Assembly (NCBI GenBank): GCA_947164965.1 | Contig: CAMUYR010000001.1 | Location: 62,001 to 126,000 of the forward strand | Direction: 5' to 3' | Length of the DNA: 64,000 nt | Source of the DNA: an uncultured Prevotella sp. | GTDB taxonomy: Bacteria > Bacteroidota > Bacteroidia > Bacteroidales > Bacteroidaceae | Part shown: piece after piece, positions 18,101-29,200 of the stretch | Numbering within the stretch: the stretch's first letter is position 1 | Layout: the number at the start of each line of letters is the position of its first letter | Made by a program: the position numbers and the translations under genes | Notes under the pieces: model-generated | What the model was told of the DNA's origin: nothing | Seen by the model: only the letters and a program-made list of their open reading frames with translations | The model's database searches: none

Positions 18101-20244
18101 TTGAAAGCATCTTCATGGAAGGCACCGACGGCAGCGACCGTCAGCGTGTGGCATTTACCGACAATACCGAGAACGGCTATGCCTTCTCGTTCACGATGCC
18201 GGCTCATGATGTCAATGTCGTCTTCCAGACGAAGGCAGGCCGACTGATCCAGACTGCCAAGAACCTGATCGATATGAACAATGTACCCGGTACCTACTAC
18301 CTGGTGCGTGACATCACCTTGAACAACTGGGGCAAGCAGTTGTATCTGAACGGTAACTTCTACGGTGACGGACACACCATCCAGTATAATGCCTCGAGTT
18401 CCTGCAACGGACTGTTCTATGAAATCTCAAGTGGCGCATTGCTCCAGGGACTGCGTGTCGTGGGTTATGTAGACACCGAGGTCAACTGTGGCGGTATTGC
18501 CTTGACCAACAACGGCACCATCCGCGACTGTCATTTCAGTGGCCGTATCACGAACAAATCGGTAATAACGACTAAGAAAACCCAGAAAAAGGGCAAGGTT
18601 GCTGCCATTGCCTGCAACACGGCCGGGGAAGGAAGTCTGATAGACCACTGTTCAGCTACAGGCGAACTGAAAAACGATAAAAACCAGACGTATATCGACA
18701 ACCACCCGCTGTGTTCCCAGAGTGATGCCAAGATCACCGACAGCCACTGGGTAAGTTCCACCCAGACCGACAAATACCAAGAGTTGCTCACTCTGGCCAA
18801 TGCTGCAAGCAAAGACTATTCTGTCTATGCCGAAGGCATTCTCGACAAGATCAATCCCCGCTACGTGACGGGCAGTACGACCGGGCGTGTTGAGCATGGT
18901 CAGACGCTTGACGAGCTGACCATCACCGACGGCGAGCCGTTCCTCTGTACGAGCGACATCAAGGTCAACCGCGTCATCTATAAGCGTCAGGGCACCAACA
19001 ACCTGGATCTGTGGGTGCTCCCGTTTGGTTTCGACCGTATCGCCGGCTCAGGCCGTTTCGAATATCATGAGACGATGAAAGCCGAAAGGGCACTGCCTAC
19101 CATTGAGAAAGGCCATACGCTGACGCTGAGCAATACGCCCTCGTCCATCAGCTATCATCCCAACGAACCGTGGTTAGTGAAAGGTAACGGTGACGAATTC
19201 GTGCTGACCAGCTCTGCCGGTCCCATCACCATCAAAGCTACCTACCATACGGATATCAAAAGCTATGCTTCCGCCACGGAAGAAGGCCATTTCTATGCCA
19301 CCTACGACAGCATACCTGCCAAGGAAGCAGCTAACAACCTTATTTATATATGGAATGGCACTAAGCAGGAATTTGAGCTGGCCGACAATGGAGATATCCT
19401 GCCGTTCCGCTTCTATCTGCAGTTCTACCACAAGACCAATAAGGAATTTGAGAAATACACGCAGACCGAGTGGAGCAGACAGGAAGATGCAAGAACAAAC
19501 AAGCGCGCCGCTACGGCCAGTGCACCACGCCGTGCCGCTGCTGTCATAGCCGATGGCTGGCAGCCTGTCTTCCTCGATCCGCGTCAGCCGCAGAGCATCA
19601 CCAGTAGTATGTTAGACTATTACGATGTGGCCTGTCTGACCGATGTCAATGCCGATGTCTTCGACGAGGATGCCGATGAACCGCTTGCTGTGGTTTCACT
19701 CGTCTATCAGCTGGTAGACAGCCACACCGACCTCCCTGCAGCACTGCCTCTGCTGGTGCGTGCCAAGCGTTCGGATGCCAAGCCGTTGGCTGATGAGCAG
19801 ACGGGTAATGAACTGGATGATGACGACATTGACTTGCCGCACTACTGGTGCGCTGCGTATGGCAACCGTCTCGACATCTGGGCGCTGCCCTCATCAGAGA
19901 AATATGCCGACTTGGCAGAATACGGTGCTATGATGTTCGAAGACAACTACTATGACCAGTCCTTCCTCTATGCTTCTGACAATGACACCCGTACTACGAC
20001 TCCTATGAGCTATTGCATCACGCTGTACAACACCGACACCTACGAACTGCTGCCGCTGATTGGCGACCGCGTTTACGTAGAGTTCCTCTCGGCAACCGGT
20101 GAGACGACAGGCATAAGCGACGCTACGCGTCTAAATAATAAAGAACAAATAATAAATAATGTCTACGACTTGCAGGGTCGCAAGGTTGCTCAACCTACGA
20201 AGGGCTTGTATATTATTAACGGTCGTAAGGTCGTGATAAAGTAA
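15127..20244 (+). CDS. Large secreted protein with InlB-like and GLUG repeats, sorting tail
   Basis: 1705 residues starting with a signal peptide ending ASAQ. The first 320 residues and about 640-720 contain divergent InlB B-repeat-like units (GGTVTADNPKAKQGEKVVLTV with a closing SFIMPTSYVRLNPEF). Another such unit at about 950-1035 ends in SFTMPAHDVNVVFQ. GLUG blocks lie at about 720-940 and 1040-1190 (GDFDGNGHSI, VGGIAMTNSG, VGGVAGRNAG). The last 450 residues are homologous to the end of the next protein, with a Thr/Ser-rich beta region, and finish in VYDLQGRKVAQPTKGLYI and NGRKVVIK. I infer a surface adhesin or scaffold; no enzymatic motif is visible. Confidence 0.78.
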   Translation: MKKASRIFLALMVLCSLSASAQQYEINPRSGMKNGVVTPRVTAASAGDMVTVVCKPNDGYGLSKGAYFGVKNEKGEYILTEVAKNTSTYPDDRANEEQTFTFTMPAAKVEVWADFVPLSILKIHQTAGGKLEPVYGVKKATKPDSTVVRNVPLKPIKLKVIPNTGYELLDVKFENVARKYCTTTDTLITVKIPNDDHDTVHVTPIFSKNQYKVTVNGKHEYIQVDVSNMTPKAREEVTVELLCDQGYIPKDFTITGCDGTWWLVDKPEKQSNGKWKVVYRFKVGLQNVSMLVNQERVYTVTVNDKLKTGRIKTYIPEVIPGFQGLARSGQNVPVVFMMPESFSATYTVQGKPSSDVLYHNELRNSFADKGMSGWTETDDYINAGLQMKAFSDSPENNYWRGSVKNIVRQSVSIADRKFPDNAKNDGKLRIAAIASINPCSGRSAKVSIVANGKDMTESQLTVADLSHQSEGWQTVYFTGEVNGKAETLTLQVNSEGENQTKKRSYEGPMFDDLCLLIPTDGKAIHNEDVLNLTIDNSDVTVNYTPSGKQSTVSVQKNSHATVTLRNVTTEQEGESIQAVENDVIEIQAQADEGYAVYQVKVPQPNILTTDSLDIDNRKVYCHYTKSDAADETIQLTVGGYQVYVRNSYGGTVTADNPKAKQGEKVVLTVETNPGCKLRRIKINPAGAVTLSKEDVDEATGAGKYSFIMPTSYVRLNPEFTVPITTAEDLAKIASKSGEFVLTSDLDLGDSWNKKYSISGDFDGNGHSITYGGSQSLFFTVTGSVRHLYVNANVKGSGSYVGGIAMTNSGVIEDCEVSGTVSNPVANASQNSYVGGVAGRNAGGTISHCHVICDAIDAPTACGITWQGENGTVRDNVFNGQFGQSAKQMYMVCNGITNSTIEGNKYIANPGNQEAELVSGVTLGMTDDLVQQAKDEADTCPVYAASIRKKYSNVYNVDLKTTTEVQIVNLSGESAVPGATFTASVRVTGNNHLESIFMEGTDGSDRQRVAFTDNTENGYAFSFTMPAHDVNVVFQTKAGRLIQTAKNLIDMNNVPGTYYLVRDITLNNWGKQLYLNGNFYGDGHTIQYNASSSCNGLFYEISSGALLQGLRVVGYVDTEVNCGGIALTNNGTIRDCHFSGRITNKSVITTKKTQKKGKVAAIACNTAGEGSLIDHCSATGELKNDKNQTYIDNHPLCSQSDAKITDSHWVSSTQTDKYQELLTLANAASKDYSVYAEGILDKINPRYVTGSTTGRVEHGQTLDELTITDGEPFLCTSDIKVNRVIYKRQGTNNLDLWVLPFGFDRIAGSGRFEYHETMKAERALPTIEKGHTLTLSNTPSSISYHPNEPWLVKGNGDEFVLTSSAGPITIKATYHTDIKSYASATEEGHFYATYDSIPAKEAANNLIYIWNGTKQEFELADNGDILPFRFYLQFYHKTNKEFEKYTQTEWSRQEDARTNKRAATASAPRRAAAVIADGWQPVFLDPRQPQSITSSMLDYYDVACLTDVNADVFDEDADEPLAVVSLVYQLVDSHTDLPAALPLLVRAKRSDAKPLADEQTGNELDDDDIDLPHYWCAAYGNRLDIWALPSSEKYADLAEYGAMMFEDNYYDQSFLYASDNDTRTTTPMSYCITLYNTDTYELLPLIGDRVYVEFLSATGETTGISDATRLNNKEQIINNVYDLQGRKVAQPTKGLYIINGRKVVIK

Positions 20245-20245
20245 A

Positions 20246-20251
20246 AGGAGG
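20246..20251 (+). promoter_or_regulatory. Perfect Shine-Dalgarno AGGAGG for the giant gene
   Basis: AGGAGG lies 8 bases before the ATG at 20260 and only 2 bases before an in-frame ATG at 20254, so it favours 20260 as the start. Strong Shine-Dalgarno sites are rare in Bacteroidota and none of the neighbouring genes has one. Confidence 0.7.
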
Positions 20252-20259
20252 AGATGATT

Positions 20260-23200
20260 ATGAAAAAGATATTTTTAGCACTGACGCTGCTTGCCAGCTT
20301 CGTTTCTCAAGCGTATGGTTCAGAACTTGTTCACATCCGTAATGCTAGTGACTGGCATACGTTTGCCGTGATGGTGAATGATGCCAGAAATCGGTATGAC
20401 GTGAATGCTGTTCTTGATGCCGACATCACGACCAGTGAGCACGTGGGAGTAACCCATGAGGCATACTATCGCGGCACCTTCGATGGTAACGGCCATACGC
20501 TGACCTTCAACAAAAAGTGGTCGGGCGAGAGATTTATTGCTCCCTTTCGTTATGTAGGCAATGCTACTATAAAGAACCTTCATACGGCAGGCTCCATTGA
20601 GTCCAACGAAATGTATCCTGCTGGCCTCGTCGCAGAAGTATATCATAGTCCGGCGACTATAGAGGGCTGTATCTCATCAGTCACCCTCAAGGGTACCATG
20701 AATGGCGAAGGCACTCTCGCAGGCTTCGTAGGACGTGTAAGTAAAACCAATGTCATGATATCCAACTGTAAGTTTGATGGCAGTTTTGAGGGTGCTAATA
20801 GCTATGGAAATGGTGGCTTCATAAGTTGGGTTGACGAAGAGAGTTCAGCTACTATCGAAAATTGTCTCTTTGCCCCCAACCATATCAACACCAAGTTCGA
20901 TGAATGCAGAACATGGGCACGTCAGGATAATAGAGGTTCTGTGACAGTTAGCAACTGCTATGCCACTAAGGAGTATTCGGTATTTATTATCCGTACCAGT
21001 GCAGACTGGGACACGTTCCGAAAAATGATTAACGATGCCAAGGGCGAGTATTGGGTGGATGCTGCTCTTGCTGCCGACATCACTACAAATCAGACGGCAG
21101 CCATGGACCAAAATGCTCCGTTCTACGGCACTTTCAATGGTAACGGCCATACGATAACGGTCGACATTAATGGTAATTCTGAACATTATATCGCCCTCTT
21201 CCGCTATGGCAAAGACTATACCATTAAGAATTTACACGTCGCAGGTACCATCCGAGGTTATCAATATACAGCAGGTCTCGTTGGCTATAGTGAAGTATCC
21301 AATAGTGCTAATCGTAACCATGTTGACAACTGCCGTGTATCGGCCACCATAGAGAATAGCACATCTAACCAAAATGTAGTAGGCGGTTTCTTTGGGCAAG
21401 CAAATTATACTGATGTGAGTAACTTGCTGTTCGACGGCACTATTAAATGCAACTGGTCTTTTTTGGGGTTGAACTATGCAGGAGTAATCATCGGATCCAG
21501 AGATGGAGGTTTATATTGCGGAGTGCATAACTGTCTGGAAAGAGGTAACTATGAAAGAGTTAATTCTATAGCGTTGTGCTTTACCAGTTGGAAGGATTCC
21601 TGGGGAAATGGTGCGAACCAATGGTGCTATGACAACTATTCTTATACTAGCAACGTGGAAGGAACCACCCACCTCGCCGGTTGGACTATTGAAAAACTGC
21701 ACGAGAAACTGGGCAAAGGCAACTGGAATCTGAATGGTCAGTTATATCCCAAGATGTTCAACTCCGATGGTGATAACCGATGGTACAACGGCCAAATGAC
21801 TGCGAGCGAGATGGTCGAGGCACTTGGTCGAGACAACTGGATAGTTGTCGACGGTAAGGCCGTGCCTGATATGAGCAGAGTGTGGAACTATATATCGACG
21901 GGTTCCACTTCCGGGAAGCAACTTGCGTCCGGCACATATTATATTACTAAAAATGTGTCTTTTACCAACAGTGATTGCAGGAGTGGACTGACCATAGCCC
22001 CAGGTGCTACGGTATTTATCAACATCCCCAAGGGTGTTACGCTCACAGCCAAAGGCGGCAAGGCATCCGGCAGGACTGGTGCCGGTGCAGGCATCGAGCT
22101 TCCCCTAGGCAGTAAACTCTATCTGATGGGTGAGGGCCGAGTCATAGCAGAGGGTGGCGATGCTGCCAATGGATCCAATGGCGATCAAGGCGATGACGGA
22201 AACTGGTCAGATGACGGACCATGGGCTGGATCCGGCGGTGCCGGTGGTGCTGGCGGCGGTGGTGCCGGAGCCGGCATCGGTACGCGTGGCGCCGATGGCG
22301 GTAGCGGTGGTAGCAAAGCTCAAACATCTCGAAAAGGATGGACAACTGAATACGGCGAATACGGCCATAATGGTAGCCAGGGTGATACCGCCCAGCCGAT
22401 GGGTGTTCTCATGGTAGAGCAGACCTACGGCCTCCAGGTTGTTGCCAAAGGAGGTGCAGCAGGCTCACGCGGAGGTAGCGGTGGAGCCAAAGGAAGAGAT
22501 GCTTTCAAACATCAAACTTCCTCGTACAATTATAGTATAGCCGGTGGTGGCGGCGGCGGCGGCGGCGGCTTCGGCGGCAAAGCCAACGACATCGGTACCG
22601 GTGGCCCCGGCGGTGGCGGCGGTGGCAGCGGCTCCGGTGGCAGCATTGGATGCAACTATCTTCAATTATACAGGGCAGGATCATACGGAGGCTCTGGAGG
22701 TTATAATGCCAATGGCAGCCAGGCAGGAAGTGGTGGCAACAGCGAAATAACAGATGCTTATCAGCCAGAAATCCATAATGACCTCTGCGGTGCAAGTTAT
22801 AAAGATCAAAAATGGGAGAGTGGTACTGACAGACGGCGTAGTGCCGGCTCCGGTGCCAACTACGGTGGTAGTCAGAGTAGCAGTACCGACAACCTATACA
22901 AAGTCCGCTTTAACGTGATGGACAAATTCGACGGCAACATTGATGAGTCGAAATCTTTCGCTGCCAGCTATCTGTCGAATGTCAATAATGAGACACTCGA
23001 GTTCAACATGCCGACATTTGAAGAACTGGGACTGATTCAACAAGACAAATACCTGTCGCAATGGAATACCCAGAAAGACGGTAAAGGCACATGGGTAAAA
23101 GTCGACGAGACGGTGAAGGTAGGTTGCACGACCAAGGAGTTCTATATAGAGTGGAAAGACTATAAGGATATTTTCGAAAAGGGTAGTGGAACCAAGAGTG

Positions 23201-26200
23201 ATCCCTACATCATCGAAGACGACGACCTGATTACCCTGGCCGACTATGTGAACAGTGGCGCCAACACGCGGAACCTCTATTTCAAGCAGCAGGGCGACAT
23301 CAATGTGAAGGATATTCTGGAGCAGCACAACAGGGGTAAGAACTGGACACCCATTGGCCAAACCTATACCTTCTATGGCGACTACGACGGTGGCGGACAT
23401 GTCATCCGTAATGCCGAGATCAATATCAGCCAGGACGGAGCAGCCGTAGGCCTCTTCGGAAAGGTAGCGGGAACCATCCACAACCTGGGTGTCAGAGATG
23501 TCACCATCAATACCTCCAATAATAATCTGTTCTGTGGCCCCATTGCCGGTATGCTCTGCACGGAGAACGGTGTATCTGGTCAGCTGCGTCACTGCTTCTC
23601 TACTGGCAATAGCACCAATGGCAACTATGTGGGCGGTATGGTAGGCGAGATGGCTGAGAAGACGGTGATGAGTCATTGCTTAGAGTACGGCAACACGCTG
23701 AGCGGCTCTTACCAGGGAAGCCTGGCCAGCATCATTCATAACGATGCCAAGGTGGACTGGTGTTTCACAATGGGGTCAGTGGTCTCAAGCAATGGTTACA
23801 ACAAGGCGACGAATTCGCAGTCGGTTGTCAGTGCCGACAAGATGAAGAGCGGTGAGATTACCTGGCTGTTGAACGACAAGACTGCTTTTGCCACCACCTG
23901 GTATCAGAACGTGGGCGGGGAAGGCACTCCCAACGACTATCCTGTACTCGACAGCAAAAGCAAACCAGTGTATTACAATGGCAAGAAATACACCAACCAG
24001 CCATCAGGTACCATCTTTGCACTCTCAGGAAAGGGAAGACGCAACGACCCGTTCCTCATCAGCAGCAAAGACGATTGGGACAAACTGGCTGATTTTTGTA
24101 ATGGCGGAAATAAGTCGGCAGGCATGTACTTCCTCCAGACGGCAGACCTCGACCTGAAGGGCGATAGGCTGACATCAATTGGATCGTTCAGCGGTAACTA
24201 CGATGGTGGTGGACACGCTATCTGCAATGCTTACATAGATGGAGACGGCGTGGTAGGTCCATTCGGCGTTGTCAATGGTAATGGTACGGTGACGCGCCTC
24301 AGCGTGGAGAATTCGACTATTAAGTACCTCAAGGAGGGCATGCGAGCAGGTGGTATCGCCGCACGTCTCACCGACAACGCTGTAATCTCCAATTGCCTTG
24401 TCAAAGGATGCAAGGTGGAGAACAATGGTCTTAGCGGTGTCGTGGGAGGCATTGTTGCCGATATGTTCCACCAGTCAGCCATCAGAAACTGCTTGGTTGT
24501 AAAGACCACGCTCTCAGCCAGCAGAACGGGAGCCATCTGCAGCGACACAAAAGCCGAAACCCGTATCGAGCGATGCTATACGGATGCAAACGCGCTGGTA
24601 AGCCATGACCATCAAGGCACCCTCAAAGACTGTTACCCCGGTGTGGATGAAGCCAGCCTCGGAACGGGAGAGGTAGCCTACGGACTGAACAATGATTCGG
24701 ACATCAACCCTGAGCCTGCCTGGTATCAGAACCTGAGCAGCGGCAGCGCCATGGATTCTATACCGGTATTATCGAGCGACCATGCCATGGTGTTCAAGAA
24801 TGCTAAGGGTGGTTATACCAACGATTACTTTGACCTCAGCAGCTTAGGCAAAGGCACCAAGGAAGATCCCTATAAGATAGGTACGGCAAAAGATTTCATG
24901 AATCTCATCAAGACCATCGGTGTTATGAAGCGGAGCAATTTCTATGTGCTGCAAACCGCCGACATCGACCTGAAGGACTCGCTGCTCGTTCCTGTCGGCA
25001 CCTGTACCGCAGGTTTCGAAGGCTACTATGACGGTGGCGGCCATGTCATCAGAAACGTGGAGATGACCTACTATCAGGGCAACACGGACGAGACCTTAGG
25101 ACTCTTCAACAACATCACCGGTACCGTGGAGCGTCTCGGCATCGAGAACAGCTCGTTCAAAGCCGACGGTCCTATCACCCGTGTGGGAGCTATCGCCGGA
25201 CGGGTGAGTGGCAGCGGTGTGGTGCGCAACTGCTTCGTCAAAGGCAGCACGGTAGACTTCCATGACATTCCGGGTGTCGTCGTAGGTGCCTTGGTGGGCG
25301 AACAGACCGACAACTCGAGTATCGAAGCCTGCTACGGCTACCAGAACACCGTCATCGGACAGAACGACGGACGGAAGCACTTTGGCTATATCGTGGGCTA
25401 TATAGGAGAGAACGCCAAGCAAGACCTTGTCTTTACGGACGGTTCCGCCCTCTGTGCCGACAAGCAGAGTGGTGCCAAGAATATCACTCATGCTGAAAAG
25501 GGTGTCTCCGAGTCCCGCTTCACCGTCGGCGAGGTGTGCTGGCTGCTGAACGGCTCGAAGGATAACGGCACCGTATGGCGTCAGACCATGCGTGCCGATG
25601 GCTGGCCTCTGCCGCATCCTGACCACGAGCCGATATACCGCTATGCCAACGCCGGACAGGTGCTGTACACGAATACCAACGAGCTGCCCTACACCATCTG
25701 GCTCCTGCTGTATCCCAACTATAATGAGCTGGCGGCAAAACATTATGAGCTGTTCAAGGGCGACGACAAGTATATCGCACCAGCCTTCCAACTGAAGCCT
25801 CAAGCCTTGGAGCGTCCAGGATTTGAACTGGAAGGATGGAGCACGGAGCAGAACGGACAGGGGACGTTCTATCCCTACGATGGAGAGGTCACGCCGGGCG
25901 AATCGACCATGCATCTCTATGCCGTATGGAGTTATAAGGTTCCTGCAGATGGAACAACGAGAACCGAGATACTGCAAAATGATGCCGTCTGCAAAGTCTA
26001 TGACGGTGGCGGCCGTTTACCATACGCAGCCAACAGTAGCGGCAAACTCACGCTGAAGGCTCCTGCAGGCCGTTGTCTGCGCCTGACCGGAACCGTTGCT
26101 ACAGAAGCACCAGGCAGCGACGGCAAGCCCCGCGACTATATGGCCGTGTATGAGAAAGACGAAGACAACCAGCTGGTGAAGCTGACCAACGAGAAAGGTG

Positions 26201-29200
26201 AGAGTGTCTTCTACAGCCAGTCGAATGGCGACAAGGTGGACATTGGCAGTATCATCAGTTCGTCAGAAGAGATCACGATAGAATTTGTGTCCGATGCAGA
26301 GAACAACTATGAGGGATTAGAGCTCACAGTCACCATCTTGCCGCCTGGCGTCATGGATTTGGCAGGAAAGGGAACCGCAGAATCGCCGTTCCAGGTGGAA
26401 AACCCAGCAGACCTGAAGGCGGTCAATGATTATATCAAGGTGACCAAGGACAGCAAAATCTATGTCAAGCAGGTTGGCGACATCGACATGCAGGATGCTT
26501 CGCTCACGCCCATCGCTTCCAGCGTAGAGAGCTTTGAGGGTCACTACGACGGTGGCGGCTATGCCATCCGCAATGGTAAGATTGAAACCACGAGCTTTGG
26601 AGGCATCTTCGGTGTTGTCACTGGTGAAGTGGAACGTCTCGGTGTAGAGAACTTGACCAGCAAGAATAATGAAAATGCCGGCCATGCTCGTGTGGGAACC
26701 ATCGCTGGACGTGTGAGAGGCTCTGGCAAAATCAGCAACTGCTATGTCAAGGGATGTACGATAGAAGAAAATCAAAATGGTGTTGCCGGCGGTATCGTTG
26801 CCGATATATACGATGAAGGTATCATTAGCAACTGCTTCGTTTACCAGAGCAAGGTAAGTTCTGTTACTTCCGGAGGTTATCTTTGTGGCGAAATGATGAG
26901 TGGCACTCAGCTTGTTCGATGCTATACGGACGGCGATAAAATGTTAGGTGCTTACGCCAAGGGTGAGGTCATGGATTCCAATCCAAACATGAATGCTGAG
27001 AGCTTCAGCAGCGGTGAGGTATGCTATCTGCTTAACGACGGAAAGACCGAGAATGTGGTATGGCGACAGACCTTAGGCACGGACACTGTGCCGGTATTCA
27101 CAGACAGCCATAGTGTGGTGTATCGTTACCGCCGGAATGATAAAGATGCATATAGCAACACGGTGATTACGACGCCTCAATATTACATCAGCAGTAGGGA
27201 AGATTTCGAAGCCTTTATTGAAAAGGAAGGCGATATCCATCTGACGCAGGACATTAACGTTGGTAAAACAGGCTTCTACCTGAGAGGAAACTTTGACGGT
27301 GGCGGACATTCCATTAACTATGGAGGACAACTCTTTAAAAGGATAGAAAAGGGGGGAACTGTCAAGCATCTACAGGTGTTGGCTAACATAAGATCATCGT
27401 CTGACTTCGGAGGTATAGCCTACGAAAATCAGGGTACTATCAGCGACTGCCATTTCCACGGATCCATTCGTGGCAATAAAGGCTTTTTACGCAGTGCTCC
27501 CGATATTGCCGGCATTGCTGTAAAAGTATCGGATAATGGCACCATCGACCATTGCACATTCACGGGGTATCTCATCAAAGGGGACGATGATGTCCAGACC
27601 TATACTATCACGAAAGATATGGGTCGCGCCACCAACTGCACTTGGGTTAATCCCAACGATCAGACTGACTATGCTGCCCAGAGAGCAGCAGCCCTGGCTG
27701 CAAAGGCAGAGTATCCCGTCTATGCCAAGGGTATCCTCGACGCAGTGGGTCCGGAAATCGTCTTAGGCAACCAGATTATTAATGTTCCCGGGAAGCGTCT
27801 GTCATCGCTGACCATCAACGATGGTGAGCGTTTCAAGTGTTCGGCAGAGGTGAAGGTAAACCAGATTACCTATAAGCGTCGTGGCACGGACGGAGCCTAC
27901 GAGCCTTGGGTGCTGCCCTTCGACTATACGATAGACGCCAGCATGCTGGGTGAAGGTATGGAGTTCTATTGGTTCGAGAAAGACAGCGTGGGTAACATCG
28001 TGACGAAGCAAATCAATAGCGGCGAGACCTATCAGGCTGCTGCCAATGAGCCGCTGGCCTTCCGCTCAACAAATGCTGACGAGATTGCCTTCAAGATGAA
28101 GCTGGTCAAAGATGGTAAGAATCAGTCGATGACCATCCAGATGCCGCTCGACGGCGTAGCTGCATCGATGGCAAGCACGAAGGATATCGCACGCGTGATG
28201 GTGACCTACGACAGCATTGCTGCCGCTAAGACCGTCAAGGAACGAATGTATCTCTGGAACAACGACAAGGGTGACTTCGTCATGGGTAACGGCGAACAGG
28301 GAGTGATACCCTTCCGCTACTACCTGCAATACCTCGACAAGGCTACGAATAACTTCCTGAAGTATGAGCAGACCGACTGGGCACGTAAGCAGAGGAACAG
28401 TGGTGGGTCACAACAGGCTCCTCAGAGGCGAACAGAGGAAAGCGCTTCGTTCTCTACGCTGTTGGCTCAGGGTTGGCAGCCTATTATCCTTGACCTCACC
28501 ATCACGCCGACGATTACGGCGCAGATGCTCGACGACTATGAGATACTGTGTCTCAGTGATATCTACGAGCAAAAGGCTGACAACCAGCGCTATGATGTGA
28601 CGGTCATCTATGAGCCGGTAGAAGAGGGCATGACGCTGCCATACGCAGTGCCGCTGTTGGTACGCGCCAAGCGTGCTGATGTCGAGCCGTTAGTGACCGC
28701 GGAGATGGGTGCCGATCTGATTGCCCTCATGCGAGAGGCGCTAGAAGAGATGGATGAGGAGGAAGCAGAGAAAGCTGCCGAATCGTTATTTGACAACTGT
28801 CACTACTGGTGCTCCACATTTGCCGGACGCTACGATGTTTGGCAGATGCTGTTGCCTGAGAACGACAACCTGTTGAATGAGTACGGCGCATTGGTATTCG
28901 GCAATACCACTGGCGACAACTACTTCTACCGCGTTGGAGCTTCTAACGGCTTCTCCATGCAGCCGATGAGCTACTGCTTCACGGCGTATGACAATAAGAC
29001 ATACGAGAATCTGCCGTTGACAAACGACCGCATCGAGATTGTGGTCTATGGCTATACAGAACAGTCGGAGACAACGGGGATTGAAAGCCTCACCCCCGGC
29101 CCCTCTCCAAAGGGCGAGGGGAGTGGATACTCCTATAACCTGCATGGACAGAAGGTTGGCGACAGCTATCGTGGCATCATCATCAAGAATGGACGTAAGA

